The notes under the pieces are model-generated. The model saw only the letters and a program-made list of their open reading frames with translations. It was not told the origin of the DNA and did no database searches. Below, in pieces: positions 13,301-23,234 of a DNA stretch of 64,000 nt (within the stretch, counting starts at the first letter, position 1; each line of letters begins with the position of its first letter). Source of the DNA: Labyrinthula sp. Ha (lineage: Eukaryota > Sar > Bigyra > Labyrinthulida > Labyrinthulaceae); the NCBI GenBank assembly GCA_015227615.1, contig JAALGZ010000014.1:372001-436000 (forward strand), in the 5' to 3' direction. The position numbers and the translations under genes were made by a program.

Positions 13301-14750
13301 GGCCAGTAAATACGTTCTCATTGAAACGACAGTCAAATGTGATGTAATCCTCTGTTCTTCATTGTTGTCGTTAACGCTTATCTTTCGTACTTGTGCTCAG
13401 TATTACAAACAGCCATATAAAAATGCCATTACGAAATATAAATCGGCGAACTGACCCCAAAATCCACAGTATGGAGAAAGGATTCCCAAATTGATAAACT
13501 GAGCTGTAACAACACCCAAAGTTGCCTATGTTACACGGTGTAGTACTCCTGGTACATACGTAATACTACTACTTAAAAGAAGTAAAGATAAGGATCGTGT
13601 TAATGCAGTAATACTATTTCTTAATAAACGTGGGCAGGATTGAATGGGCTATATTTATGGTCAAAGACCATTGGATCAAATTAAGGAGTAACCATTTGAA
13701 AAAAATAGGAAATTGCAATGAAAAGTCTGGAACAATCTCTCCCGCATGGTGTTCTATGTTCAATGGTATTATAGTGGTCACTCTAAGGAGTTATAAACTT
13801 TACTACTTCTGAAAAATTCAAGAGCTCAATGTCGCTCGCAGCAAATGATACAACGTGGGGGATTTATTTTCCTTTAGCTTCAGGTTGGCCAAGTTGGGGC
13901 CACGAAATGCATATTGCAAATGCTGATTCTAAGTTAAAACCAATAAATTGGCATGCCATTATTTCTTACCATAATCTCAACTCTATAGGCATATGCGCTA
14001 GATTAGTCTAGGATCTAGATATGAAACTGCCTAGTACATTTATCTGTTGAGAAATCGCTGCACATCTTCTCTTAGTAAAAACAACTCCATACTAGTTTCT
14101 CAAATCCAAACATATTGATCGAGCTCCCCATCTTCATCTGCTTCTCTATGAAACTGCTAAGACGACGCTGTGTCACTTTGTTGTTAATGTCTAACCATTG
14201 AGAACTGTTTGTATATCTTGTTGGGTAATAGCACAAGTAATGACTCCCCTAAATATTTCTTGCAGCGAGAAAAGCTCACTTTTGTCTTTTTTTCATTGAG
14301 GAAGGAGTAACAATAGGGATATAATGCTTAATAAAACGAAGAGCTTCTGCATATGAGTTTTTTGAAATAAGAATCTCCGACCACTTGTACACTTTGAACT
14401 CGGATGCAGGGCTTCAATCCTCCTCACATGTATCTAAGCCACAGATTTCACGCATACCTCTCCATGGAGCAGTCATTTGCCAGGAAGCTCCTAACTAGTT
14501 TTCTGAAGAAACTTTCCTGATGTGTTCCAAGGTCAAAGCGTTATCATTTACTGTAGGTCATGTATTTAATTTGCTGGATGGAGTTCATCTTACTTTGAAG
14601 AGTATAACTCACAGGTGCGAGAATGTTGCCCAACGACTGCATATAAAACAAATTAACTAGTGAATCCTCGCAGCTAACCTAATTTACTTTGCTCACACGA
14701 AGCCAACCATTTTCACATCAACAACTAAACAAAACAAACAAGACGAAACA
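7342..14750. other. 7.4-kb gene-free AT-rich desert
   Basis: No protein motif, RNA gene or long repeat is recognisable across this stretch, apart from possible coding debris at its end. About 100 bases at the left edge are the likely upstream region of the ROCO-like gene, with CAACGG near 7401. The last 700 bases (about 14.0-14.7 kb) are richer in GC. On the minus strand they contain a short protein-like open stretch around 14.28-14.42 kb that I could not assign; it may be debris of a transposable element. Confidence 0.5.
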
Positions 14751-16026
14751 TTAGAAAACTTTCAGCAGATCTTCAACTTCCCGTTTTTTTTTCTCATTTT
14801 CTTCCATCTTCAACTTTTGCTCTTTCTTTGAATTTTCCTTCTCTGAAAGATAGTGCATACTCATGATGTCATTTTCATGAAATGACTCTTCTGGGAACTC
14901 CTTTTCATCCAGTTGTTCATGAAGCACCTTCTCCTTTCGTTTATGTTTCACTCTTCCCTTCGACTTCAGCGCTCTGTTGAAGTTCCATTGCTTTGATCCT
15001 ACATCGGGTTGACCACCAACTTTATCATTAAAATAAGCAACATTTTCCCAGGACAAATTTTCAAGTTCTTCCTGCTTTTCTTTGTACAATAGGCTTACCT
15101 TCAAGGAGAGATTCATGTTTTCCTTATCAAATTTAGCTGTACAGCAGTTTGGATCTACTTCAAAAGGTAGGAACTGGCGCAATAATTCATCTGCGAACTT
15201 AACGTTTTCTTGGCACATATCACAAGGAATTGTCTCAGCCCGAACAAAACTAGAAGAAACTTTAAACTTGACAGGGACTTCGTTTACTTTTTGAAGATAA
15301 AAGTTGGGTTGAAAAACAATTGAACACCACAACTTTGCCCCTTCAGGAAAATACTTTTCAACGGCCTTCTCCTCTATTTCGTGATCCCACAAAATCTCTC
15401 CCTCAATATTTTTGACACAAACTTTTTGCTCCTTCAAAATATTTTTTTGCTTCTTACAATAACACAGTTGACTCACATCTAGCTCTTCAACTCCATTTAT
15501 CTTTTGTTTGGTTTTTCTTATATATTGTACACTTATCTTCTTCTCACTATTTTCGTACTTATAAATCAGTTTTGGATATTTTATTCTTTTATCTATAGTA
15601 ATAGAAAATTTTTGTTCCACGTAATTTAAACACAGATCGATAAACACCTGGCGATCAGATTTCCTTTTCTTCTTGGTTAAGTCCGATAAGATTTCAGGAT
15701 TAACAACAATATCACAAACAGATGCAACATTATTTGATTTATCAAATGTTTCTCTAATGGGTCCTAAGCTGAGTGGTACATTCAATCCAGTTTCTTCTTT
15801 ACCTTCTTTCTACAAATTATCTAGATGTAACAATTACGGTTAACCGGGTTTTTTCTCCACTTCTAGGTAAGAGTGGCGATTGGCAGATATTTATAAATAC
15901 CTTACGCTTTGTTTGAATATCATATGTTTTAATTACGAAAGCAGGCGTTGGAATTAACTCTTCTCTTTCATAATTTTCCTCTAACCCTTTTTCTCCAAGT
16001 ATTCTCGAGCCGTTTGGAAGTTTCAT
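14751..16026 (-). CDS. PIH1-CS domain protein, likely axonemal dynein assembly factor
   Basis: Two exons (16026-15838 and 15809-14751) around a 28-nt intron encode 415 residues. Splicing joins RLT to KEGKEETGLNVPLSLGP, restoring the PIH1 core. Visible PIH1 marks are IPTPAFVIKT (residues 25-34), VFINICQS (43-50), the NVPLSLGP segment after the intron and the DIVVNPEIL strand. A CS/p23-like module follows, with LPFEVDP and AKFDKENMNLSLKVSL typical of the PIH1D C-terminal fold, then a charged Lys/Glu tail. PIH1 proteins act with HSP90/R2TP in cytoplasmic preassembly of dynein arms or other complexes; which paralogue this is (Kintoun, PIH1D1, PIH1D2, PIH1D3) I cannot say. The start is uncertain. 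The frame is open only back to a TAG ending a plausible acceptor (AACAATAG) just upstream, so an additional 5' exon is likely, perhaps the 16339-16581 frame. Confidence 0.85.
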
Positions 16027-16338
16027 TAACAACTATTGTTAATACTCCCTATATGACGTGGCAGTAAACCAGCACTTCTTAACATATGTTAAAGACTACA
16101 CAGGTTGGATAAGTACTGAAAGCATAATTAATATTAGGCAAAATAGGGGGGGGTTGAATAAGGTGATACAACCATGTTAAGATTTAATTTGGCATCAGCT
16201 TAGATTTCCCATTTCCTCACACTCTTGAAGAAATTGTTGGCGTGGCTATGACACATGACTAGAGCCTCAGAGACGACATTTGTTACATCAAAGTTTCCTA
16301 CAGTATATATTCGCCCTCCAAACCTAACGTAGCCTGAC

Positions 16339-16581
16339 CTAACACAGATATTTTTTCAGGAACTTTAAATTTTCACTTTTTTTCTTTCCTTCTTCTATTT
16401 CCCAATCCATCCAACTACAATCGAAATTGAATTCTTGGTAATTTAGTCCTTTTTCTTTTTCTGCCTCTCCAGAAAAAACATTTTTCATTTTTTCAAAATA
16501 AACTTCTTCCGATATCTCATTGGTAGTTTTCTTATTCTTTTCATTAAAACCAAAATTATCGAAAAAATCTTCCTGTATCAT
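16339..16581 (-). CDS. Acidic 80-residue open frame, possible first exon of the PIH1 gene
   Basis: This frame begins with an ATG 64 bases from the divergent TMEM222 start and encodes an acidic, aromatic-rich peptide (for example FDCSWMDWEIEEG). It lies on the same strand as the PIH1 gene and about 300 bases upstream of its first certain exon. That distance is ten times the usual intron length here. Either it is exon 1 of the PIH1 gene, separated by an enlarged intron, or it is a small separate gene. No domain is recognised. If it is exon 1, its exact 3' end is not determined. Confidence 0.4.
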   Translation of the reverse strand: MIQEDFFDNFGFNEKNKKTTNEISEEVYFEKMKNVFSGEAEKEKGLNYQEFNFDCSWMDWEIEEGKKKSENLKFLKKYLC

Positions 16582-16583
16582 TT

Positions 16584-16589
16584 CCGTTA
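16584..16589. promoter_or_regulatory. CCGTTA hexamer in the divergent promoter region of TMEM222 and the minus-strand frame
   Basis: CCGTTA sits in the 64-base gap between two divergent starts (16581 minus and 16646 plus), so it could serve both genes. It is one instance of a hexamer repeated upstream of several genes in this window. Confidence 0.3.
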
Positions 16590-16645
16590 ACAGTTTAATA
16601 GAATTTTAAGATGCGCAAAATTTTGGGCACTTTTCATAAGAAATC

Positions 16646-17223
16646 ATGAAAGTAGAAGAGATGGAAAAACTGACAGAGGGAAAGTATTCGGCAAGTGAAC
16701 TCGTGTCCATTAAAGTTGAACCAGAGAAAGAACTATTTCCTTTCTGCTTAGTCTGGACACCAATTCCTTTTCTAACAATGATTCTCCCTTTTGTTGGACA
16801 TATGGGCATATGCGACTCTAAAGGGGTTATTTATGACTTCGCTGGGCCATGTAACCCAACCCCTTTTGTAACCGTTTAGACTTCATCAACGAAAGACATC
16901 TTTCCTTTGGAGAAACAACGAGATACTTACAGTTAGTATCAGCTAATGAAGCCACAGCAATGTACGCTGCGACTTGGGATGACGCGGTTCATGAAGCGAA
17001 CAGATGTTTTAGCAAGAAGTTCCACACACTATGCTGGACGAACTGCCACTCACACTGCAAACGAGTATTAAACAGCCTTAAGTATAAGAATTTCGAATAC
17101 TGGAATATGGCTATTCTGGCCATGTGGATGTTCTTTTTTGGTACTATAGTTAAACCAGTGCAAACATTTTTGCCATCGGTTATCTTTTACTCTATCATGC
17201 TGATATTTATGTTCTTACTCTAG
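16646..17223 (+). CDS. TMEM222 / RTE1-family (DUF778) membrane protein
   Basis: Exons 16646-16850 and 16880-17223 flank a 29-nt intron and encode 182 residues. Splicing turns GP-Y into the family signature DFAGPYFINE followed by LSFGETTRYLQL. Other hallmarks are WTPIPFLTMILPFVGHMGIC near residues 37-56, the WDDAVHEAN stretch and the conserved TNCHSHC motif. A hydrophobic C-terminus closes the protein. The family occurs across eukaryotes: plant RTE1 regulates the ethylene receptor ETR1 at ER/Golgi, while animal TMEM222 has no settled biochemical role. The assignment is strong because motif order and spacing match the whole family. It starts 64 bases from a divergent frame and ends 16 bases before the convergent stop of MDP-1, so this is a very compact cluster. 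Confidence 0.93.
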
Positions 17224-17239
17224 AAAAATCAAGATGCTA

Positions 17240-17861
17240 TTATTTTCCACCTTTGTTAGATTGAAATTCTTCTAGCGCTTCATCCCAGTAATTTCTTTCT
17301 AAACCTTCTGGGCAGTACTTGGCAATAGAGCCTGGAACCATGGACCGGACATCTCTGATATTATTCATCTGATTATCAAAGAAGATGACGTCGCTGTTAT
17401 CTGGAACGCTAAACTTACGCTGAAGCTGTTTTATCATTTTCCCTTTATGCTCCTTTTTGATGATGCGATGTGTAGTAGGAACAAGATCTTTAATAAAGAT
17501 ATCTTTGCCATGTTCTTTCTCTGTATAGATACGAAATTTTTCAATGCATTCTCGAGCAAACGCAGGAACATCGCAGCAAGAAGCAAAGCATACTGTTGTT
17601 TCCTTCCACTTTTCATCTGAATAAAGTTCTTGAAAAACTTTTCTTGTATGTCCAATTAAATAAACTTCAGTTCTGTTCCTGAATAAAAGATTTCCATCTT
17701 CTTTCTTTGAGAAGTCATTGCCTGAAAGTCAGAGAAGAAAGTAACGCACCCTTTGCGGACCAACCAAGTTGCTAAATCATAAATATAAGGAAAAAAGGTA
17801 CATACATCTCAGGGTCCCAGACAAGACCATCTAAATCGAATACAAGAAGTTTTGGGAGCAT
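17240..17861 (-). CDS. Magnesium-dependent phosphatase-1 (MDP-1, HAD superfamily)
   Basis: Three exons (17861-17802, 17771-17750, 17721-17240) with introns of 30 and 28 nt encode 187 residues. The N-terminus LLVFDLDGLVWDPEMY carries the HAD nucleophile motif DxD (D9, D11) and the WxPEMY signature of MDP-1. FASCCDVPAFARECIEKF corresponds to the ASRTxxPxWA region, and DVIFFDNQMNNIRDV to the acidic FFDDexrN metal-binding motif. The expected Thr after DxD is replaced by Leu, as occurs in some MDP-1 homologues. The middle exon is only 22 nt. Family members dephosphorylate phosphotyrosine and glycated substrates with Mg2+; the cellular role here is unknown. Start codon is the first ATG before the nucleophile. 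The stop lies 16 bases from the TMEM222 stop on the other strand. Confidence 0.92.
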
Positions 17862-19611
17862 TCTGTGAATTGTTTCTTTCCGAAGGTGACGTGTTATTGT
17901 GCTAAATCTTTGAATGTTTTTCATAGTAATGCTGCGTTGTGTTCAAATTAAGAAGCAAGTAGCTTATGATACCGTTGAATAGAAGAGACAAGACTAACAC
18001 GACATAAAGAAAATTCCATGTATACTTGATAGATAGGCTAGATTTTAATGAAGGGGAATGATAGTATGGATAAAAATTTACCAGAATAGGATGGAGGAGC
18101 CCCGATAACCTATCTCTGTCGATTATAACTTCCCGTCCTGTAAACCTGCAGTCGCCACAGTGAATATGATTCGCTAGAATCTGTTATTGGTGAAGATCGA
18201 AAAGATAAAATAATATATTAATAAATTACTAAGGAAGGAATAAGTTTTTCAATAGTCAAAGTATAATAATCTGGATAAATACCGTTTGAAAAAAGCACAA
18301 GATTAAAAAATTAAAATGATATGAGTCCGGATACCACTCTGCTAATTTTCTTACACAGAGAAAATGGAAAAAAGTAATAGATATTAAGATTGTAACAATT
18401 CATTCGCAGATAACTTTTGTTATTCACTACTTTGTTAAAATATTGGGTGAATCTGATATTGAGCCAGTTGTTTATATGAAATTTAGTCCTGAAGCTTGGG
18501 TTTCTAAGCTGTACAGATACGTAAGGTTATAGGGAGAGACGAAAATCAATATTGAAAAATATCTTGATTGAAAATTCTTAGCTATTTTTGATGAATAAAA
18601 ATGTGTTTCAGGACCTTACGCAAGTTTGGGAGTAGCAGGGGAATATGAACAAGGTTGGTAAATGGTGTTCTTGTTTCATGTTTCTGTTATACGTGAGGTC
18701 TCAATGAGGTATTATGTACAGGTGAAGGAGGGACATTGAATACAGAACAGGTGATGTGAGTTGTTCTTGGTTTTTTTTCGAGGTTAAATTTAAGAATGAG
18801 GGGTTTTCCTTTGGTTGCAGGGAGATTTAAAACAGCTGTTCAACTTTATCTACTCTAGGCTTTAATTTTTCTGGATTCATTTTGATGCATTGGCTTTTTT
18901 ATCTTCAATAAGTATAGGTTGTTCGTAGTGATGGCGTAGGTTTATTTGGGCGAGCTTATGGGGTTAGATAGGTTAAAGATTGTGAGGGAGAGCTTGCAAT
19001 TCTAGATGTTTGACGTATTTAATTTTTTGTATTCTTATGTTTTAGTCTCTGCAACTTGTAATTGAGTATTATTAAAAAAAACAGATTTAATGATAATTTT
19101 TTCCGTTTCAACAGCATATTTTAAAGTTCCTTAAAATCTGTTCTGGCGCTTTAGGGTTTCTTGTACATAATAAATACGGGGAAAGCGACCCAAGGTAATA
19201 TATCCTATTGCGTGTCTAAATCAGTAGTCTTAAAATGCTCTAAATTGACTTAAGCTGTACTTACCTGCTCTTTATCTCTTTTGTCTAGATATATGCTTAA
19301 GCGTTAACCGACAAGCATTCATACGGTTACATCCCACTATTTTTAACGTCTAAAACTATAACTAAACGACAATAGGGTAGGACATGAGTAGAGTTTGACT
19401 TCTATATATTTAGAATCTTTTATACCTGTTATGCCACCAAGAGGTATTTTTAGATGATTTGTACTTTCTACAAACTGGGAAGCCAGGTTTTTTAACTTGG
19501 TTCCACAGCTAAAGTCATATCCTACCTGTTACTATAGTGATCATCGCGTGAAGACACTATAGACTGCGACTGCTATGGATGTATTTAGTTTAAAAGTCTC
19601 TGAAACCTATT
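17862..19611. other. Intergenic region upstream of MDP-1, no gene seen
   Basis: The first 150 bases are the probable MDP-1 promoter, with CCGTTG near 17971. The remainder is AT-rich with no supported coding frame, RNA gene or repeat. Confidence 0.5.
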
Positions 19612-20560
19612 TTGCGTGCGAAGCTATTTGCCAATCAATGTACTCTTTGGTCCTGTGTATTGAAAGCTTTTCCCGCTTTAACAAAGGTCAATAACTTTAT
19701 CTCCAACACAATTGCTCTTAGATTCAAGTCTTCAACAAATTCTTTTGGCTATTTGCAGAGCTTTAAATTCATTCATATCTTCACTGAGAATACAAAGATT
19801 GTGAGCAAAAGCCAGTATATTTTCCAACTAAAATTGGAGTTTATATCACATATCAAGGCCCTAAAATTTAATAAAACAGCAGGTCGTGATGAATTAAATA
19901 AAAAAAATTCCAAACAAGTATAAGAAGTTAAAAAGCAAACAATTAAAACCATCAAATCTTTCTTCAAAATAGAAAATTTCAGATAAAGCAGAATAAATAG
20001 GATGCGCAGATTGAAAATTATCCATTTGCATAAACAGAAAATTGGCAAGAATGGACCCTCTAAGGACAGGTCCCATTTCTCTGTTAACTTCACACTCTTA
20101 AAGAGAACAATAAGGAAGTAGCATAAATTAATACCGGAAACAATGCCTGACTATCAAGCATGATTTAGGCACAAAAGGTAGATGGTCCAAAAGATAAAAG
20201 CGCCAGATGCGATGATCAAAGAAAACTCAATCAAAAAACTGTATGTATATTCTCTTCGTTGACTTTTCTAAGCCATTTGGTATCATCTCACCTAAGTTTA
20301 TTATTCTAGCAGTAAGAGAGCACTACTTTCCAGTCTTCCATTTAGTAAACACTTTATTCTGCAGAGTTTCTTTGATCTACATGAGTTATATAAGAAAAGT
20401 ACATCATTCAGCTCGTTCAATTCACATATAGGCCACTATAATGAACATCTTTATTGCACCTTGAATACTGCTAGTGCACAAACATGGACTTTAACCCCTT
20501 GGAAATTAATATTATTGTGGGATAATAATCTTGCGGCTGCTTCAAGTCTATAAACGCTTA
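19612..20560 (+). mobile_element. Decayed LINE (non-LTR retrotransposon) reverse transcriptase fragment
   Basis: Three collinear pieces in changing plus-strand frames resemble a LINE reverse transcriptase. IKALKFNKTAGRDEL (about 19.84-19.90 kb) matches the opening 'lk..KapG.D' segment. Around 20.05-20.16 kb, IPETMPDYQA followed by FRHKR matches the fingers motif Q.GFR..rS. LFVDFSKPFGIIS (about 20.25 kb) matches the palm motif DFsKAFDsi with its catalytic Asp. A possible relic of the YADD motif lies near 20.51 kb (DNNLAAASS). Several stops and frame changes interrupt it, so it is dead. No endonuclease domain, ends, poly-A tail or target-site duplication could be defined. The clade is not assignable from this fragment. 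Confidence 0.7.
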
Positions 20561-21892
20561 ATATAAAAAGTTTGGAGCCGCAACTAGAGTCCTTATTTAC
20601 AGTAGGCATATTCCTGAGCAATCTTCTAAAAGCGTTACATCAATTTTGACACTTGACCGGGTGTCTTCGATGTGAGTAGGTCCAATATCAAGCTGTGACA
20701 TGTCTTTGAGTGTTGGCTATTCATTATATAGCTTCAAGCCAATATCTCTGGGCTTTAGCGGTAAGCTTCGCCCAGGTTGAGTAGTTCTATTGGGTAAATG
20801 AAGATGGCTTTAGTCCTATTTACTTGTCGCCATGGATAACTCCCTGTGGGGACAATGTTCCAGGTTGACACCAGTATCGCAGAGACCGCAACGTTAGGGA
20901 AATTAACACTTAATGTAACTTGTCAAAGATATAAGTCACTCTTCAACAAAGGTAACGATGCACTAAAGACAAAAGAGCTACTGCATAATTAACAATATCG
21001 AATAGCAAATGAAAGATGCGCTCTATCAAGTGGAAAACCGATTTACCATGAAACAACGTGCATTGCCTACCATCGAAATAGTGCGCCTGAACTGTTTTTT
21101 CACATGGAAATCCAATGAAAACCAGTGTTTGAAACTTGCAAGGCTACACGGAAACTGTTGCCTATAAACAGTGGAAATTTCGTGTAAAGTGTGAAAAGTT
21201 TAAACTTTACCTTTATAAGACTGTGAGTACAACGTTTACGCGTCATTTTGCAACAAGAGCACAGGCTAAAGGATATGAGTCTCCTACCATGAGCTTCTTC
21301 ACAGTAAAAGGCTAAGAAACGACTTTTTCCTAAGCAAACCCTTGGTCTAAACCTCTGTTGCACAAGCAAGAAATAAAAGGTCACTCTTTTGATAAGACAA
21401 AGAAGAGCACAAAGATGAAAAGCATCTTGTTTAACCTTTTTGTTATCCCAGTACCGAGTTTTGACTGTAAGTTGTAAGTTTAGAATTAAATAGGATATCA
21501 ATAGGAACCAAAGTGAAATATCCAATATTTCATGTTTTATCCCAAGAACCTCGTTGTTTTTCAAATAACAAAACCAACTATACTGAGAACATTTACTTTT
21601 CTTTTTCGTCTTAGTTCACCCACTGGGCATCTGTTATTTCTCATCGATCATCACGTTTTACAATTATTTTCTGTTTTTAATATCAAGAACGTATTCTAGC
21701 TTTGAAATATATAAACGAATACATTTTCCCTATATAAGTATAGTATTCGTTTAAATTCTCGTGTGTTCCGGCTTTCTCCAGTAATTCGTTAAGATTAAAT
21801 CTTGTCCCGCCAAGAATTGGGTTTGAAGTTTGGATAAAAATACCTAGCCGTTTGTGTTAGAAAAACTTCAATAAAAAAAAAGGAAATAGGAG
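20561..21892. other. Intergenic region; unassigned 154-codon frame on minus strand
   Basis: The part to about 21.0 kb may hold the 3' remainder of the LINE but shows no clear motif. From 21564 to 21100 on the minus strand there is an open frame of 154 codons without an ATG at its 5' end. It has two hydrophobic stretches and a Cys-rich middle. No family is recognised. It may be a decayed gene or chance, and I do not call it as a gene. The final 300 bases are the likely upstream region of the gene at 21893. Confidence 0.45.
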
Positions 21893-23005
21893 ATGAGGAA
21901 TATGTTGTTACAGAGAGTTTCATATGTATCAATACTGCTTCAAATTATTTTTTCTCTGGAATGTTTCGAGTCCTGCTTCGATTGTAACGCGTCCGGCGTT
22001 TGTCTGGAAAAATGCGGTGACCCATATGATACATTGCCAGGTTACGTAACAGTAACTTGCAATAACTCGGACGATAGATGTGCTTGGATTGAATATATAC
22101 ACAAACCTAACTCTTTAGAATATTTTTTCTCTGTTACTTCTCCCATGGGTTGTAAAGAAGAAATTCTGGACAAAGAAATCTTGTTTGAGACGTTTGAATG
22201 TGCATGGTTTGATGAAGGAGTTAATGTGTTTACTTGTGAAGGAGACTTGTGCAATGATCCGCCACCCAGAACAAAATGTAATGCAGAGAAAAGTAGATAT
22301 TATTCAGAAATTAATCCAGAAGACTCCTCATCTGCTGAAGAAATCCAGGAGAGCGATTGCTCAGTTGATACATTTGAACTAATGAGGCACAATCTGTTTC
22401 GCGAAGGTTCATTAGATTTTAATAATGGTGATGTAGATTTGAGAGATAGCTGCGTAATATTCTCTGAAAGTGAGTTCAACTCAAATTTTGAAGTGTTTCA
22501 AGCAAATTTCTTAAGTCTTTCTTTGCAGCAAAAGGAACCAGAATTCTGTGAAGAAAATAGAACTTCTATTAAAGGGTTGCAAAGGTTCTTTGAAGAAAAT
22601 AAGTTCTTGTCTATTATCTTCGGGGGAACTGTATTTTCTATTCTTTCTTTATTTATTGTGTTAAAAATTTCAGCTTCAAAATCACGCACTACAATTGACC
22701 GTTTAGAAAATGGACTTGATGACGATGAGGATGATTTTATTCCGCCTTCTCCAAAAGGTAAACGTCGTGCTTCTAGTTTAAAAGACAATGCAGCTTCACG
22801 ATTAGTAAATTTTTTTAGAAAAGATGAAAATGGTGAACCTGTAAGTACAGTAAGTACAAATCATGTTGGGGGGTTGGAAGAAATAACAAGATCAGGTAAA
22901 AAGAAAGTTGATTACAGTTCTAATTCGTTAGATGACCTTATGAGTTATGAATTGGAGCCTCCAGCAACAGAAGAAACATACCAACTAAAGAACATTTCCC
23001 TTTAA
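21893..23005 (+). CDS. Type I membrane protein with Ly6/uPAR-like Cys-rich ectodomain (370 aa)
   Basis: A single exon encodes 370 residues. An N-terminal hydrophobic segment (about residues 5-22) reads as a signal peptide. The ectodomain to about residue 130 is rich in Cys (CFESCFDC, CLEKCGD, VTCNNSDDRC, MGCKEE) and ends in VFTCEGDLCNDP. That closing pattern of two Cys followed by CN is characteristic of three-finger Ly6/uPAR (LU) domains. A long acidic linker with CEENRTS follows. One TM helix lies at about 237-258 (IIFGGTVFSILSLFIVLKI), then a cytoplasmic tail of about 110 residues with alternating acidic and basic patches and many Ser. A surface receptor or adhesion role is plausible but not shown. 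The LU assignment rests on Cys spacing only. The gene lies 229 bases upstream of, and in line with, the ZMYND12-like gene. Confidence 0.75.
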   Translation: MRNMLLQRVSYVSILLQIIFSLECFESCFDCNASGVCLEKCGDPYDTLPGYVTVTCNNSDDRCAWIEYIHKPNSLEYFFSVTSPMGCKEEILDKEILFETFECAWFDEGVNVFTCEGDLCNDPPPRTKCNAEKSRYYSEINPEDSSSAEEIQESDCSVDTFELMRHNLFREGSLDFNNGDVDLRDSCVIFSESEFNSNFEVFQANFLSLSLQQKEPEFCEENRTSIKGLQRFFEENKFLSIIFGGTVFSILSLFIVLKISASKSRTTIDRLENGLDDDEDDFIPPSPKGKRRASSLKDNAASRLVNFFRKDENGEPVSTVSTNHVGGLEEITRSGKKKVDYSSNSLDDLMSYELEPPATEETYQLKNISL

Positions 23006-23159
23006 TAGTTGGTTCCCAAGGAAAACTGTCCAGTGTTTTTATTATGATATTGAGAAGTGATTACTTTCTCTCAATTTTCATCCTATTTGAATATTATTAT
23101 TAATATATTGTTTGTTTTGAAATAACGTTTTAGGGAAAAAGTAGTTTGTGTTTTGGTTA

Positions 23160-23213
23160 CCGTTAAGAATATTGAACGGATAGTTTAGTATTAGTAATTT
23201 CTTTTTGCCGTTA
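23160..23213. promoter_or_regulatory. Two CCGTTA hexamers upstream of the ZMYND12-like gene
   Basis: CCGTTA occurs at 23160-23165 and again at 23208-23213, 70 and 22 bases before the ATG at 23235. Two copies in so short a spacer make this the best example of the hexamer that recurs upstream of genes in this window. Confidence 0.35.
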
Positions 23214-23234
23214 AAATAAAATAAAAGAAAGTTT

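Noticed and set aside
22498-22788. Minus-strand frame inside the Ly6-like gene
   Set aside because: Shadow of the real gene, with low-complexity Ser runs.
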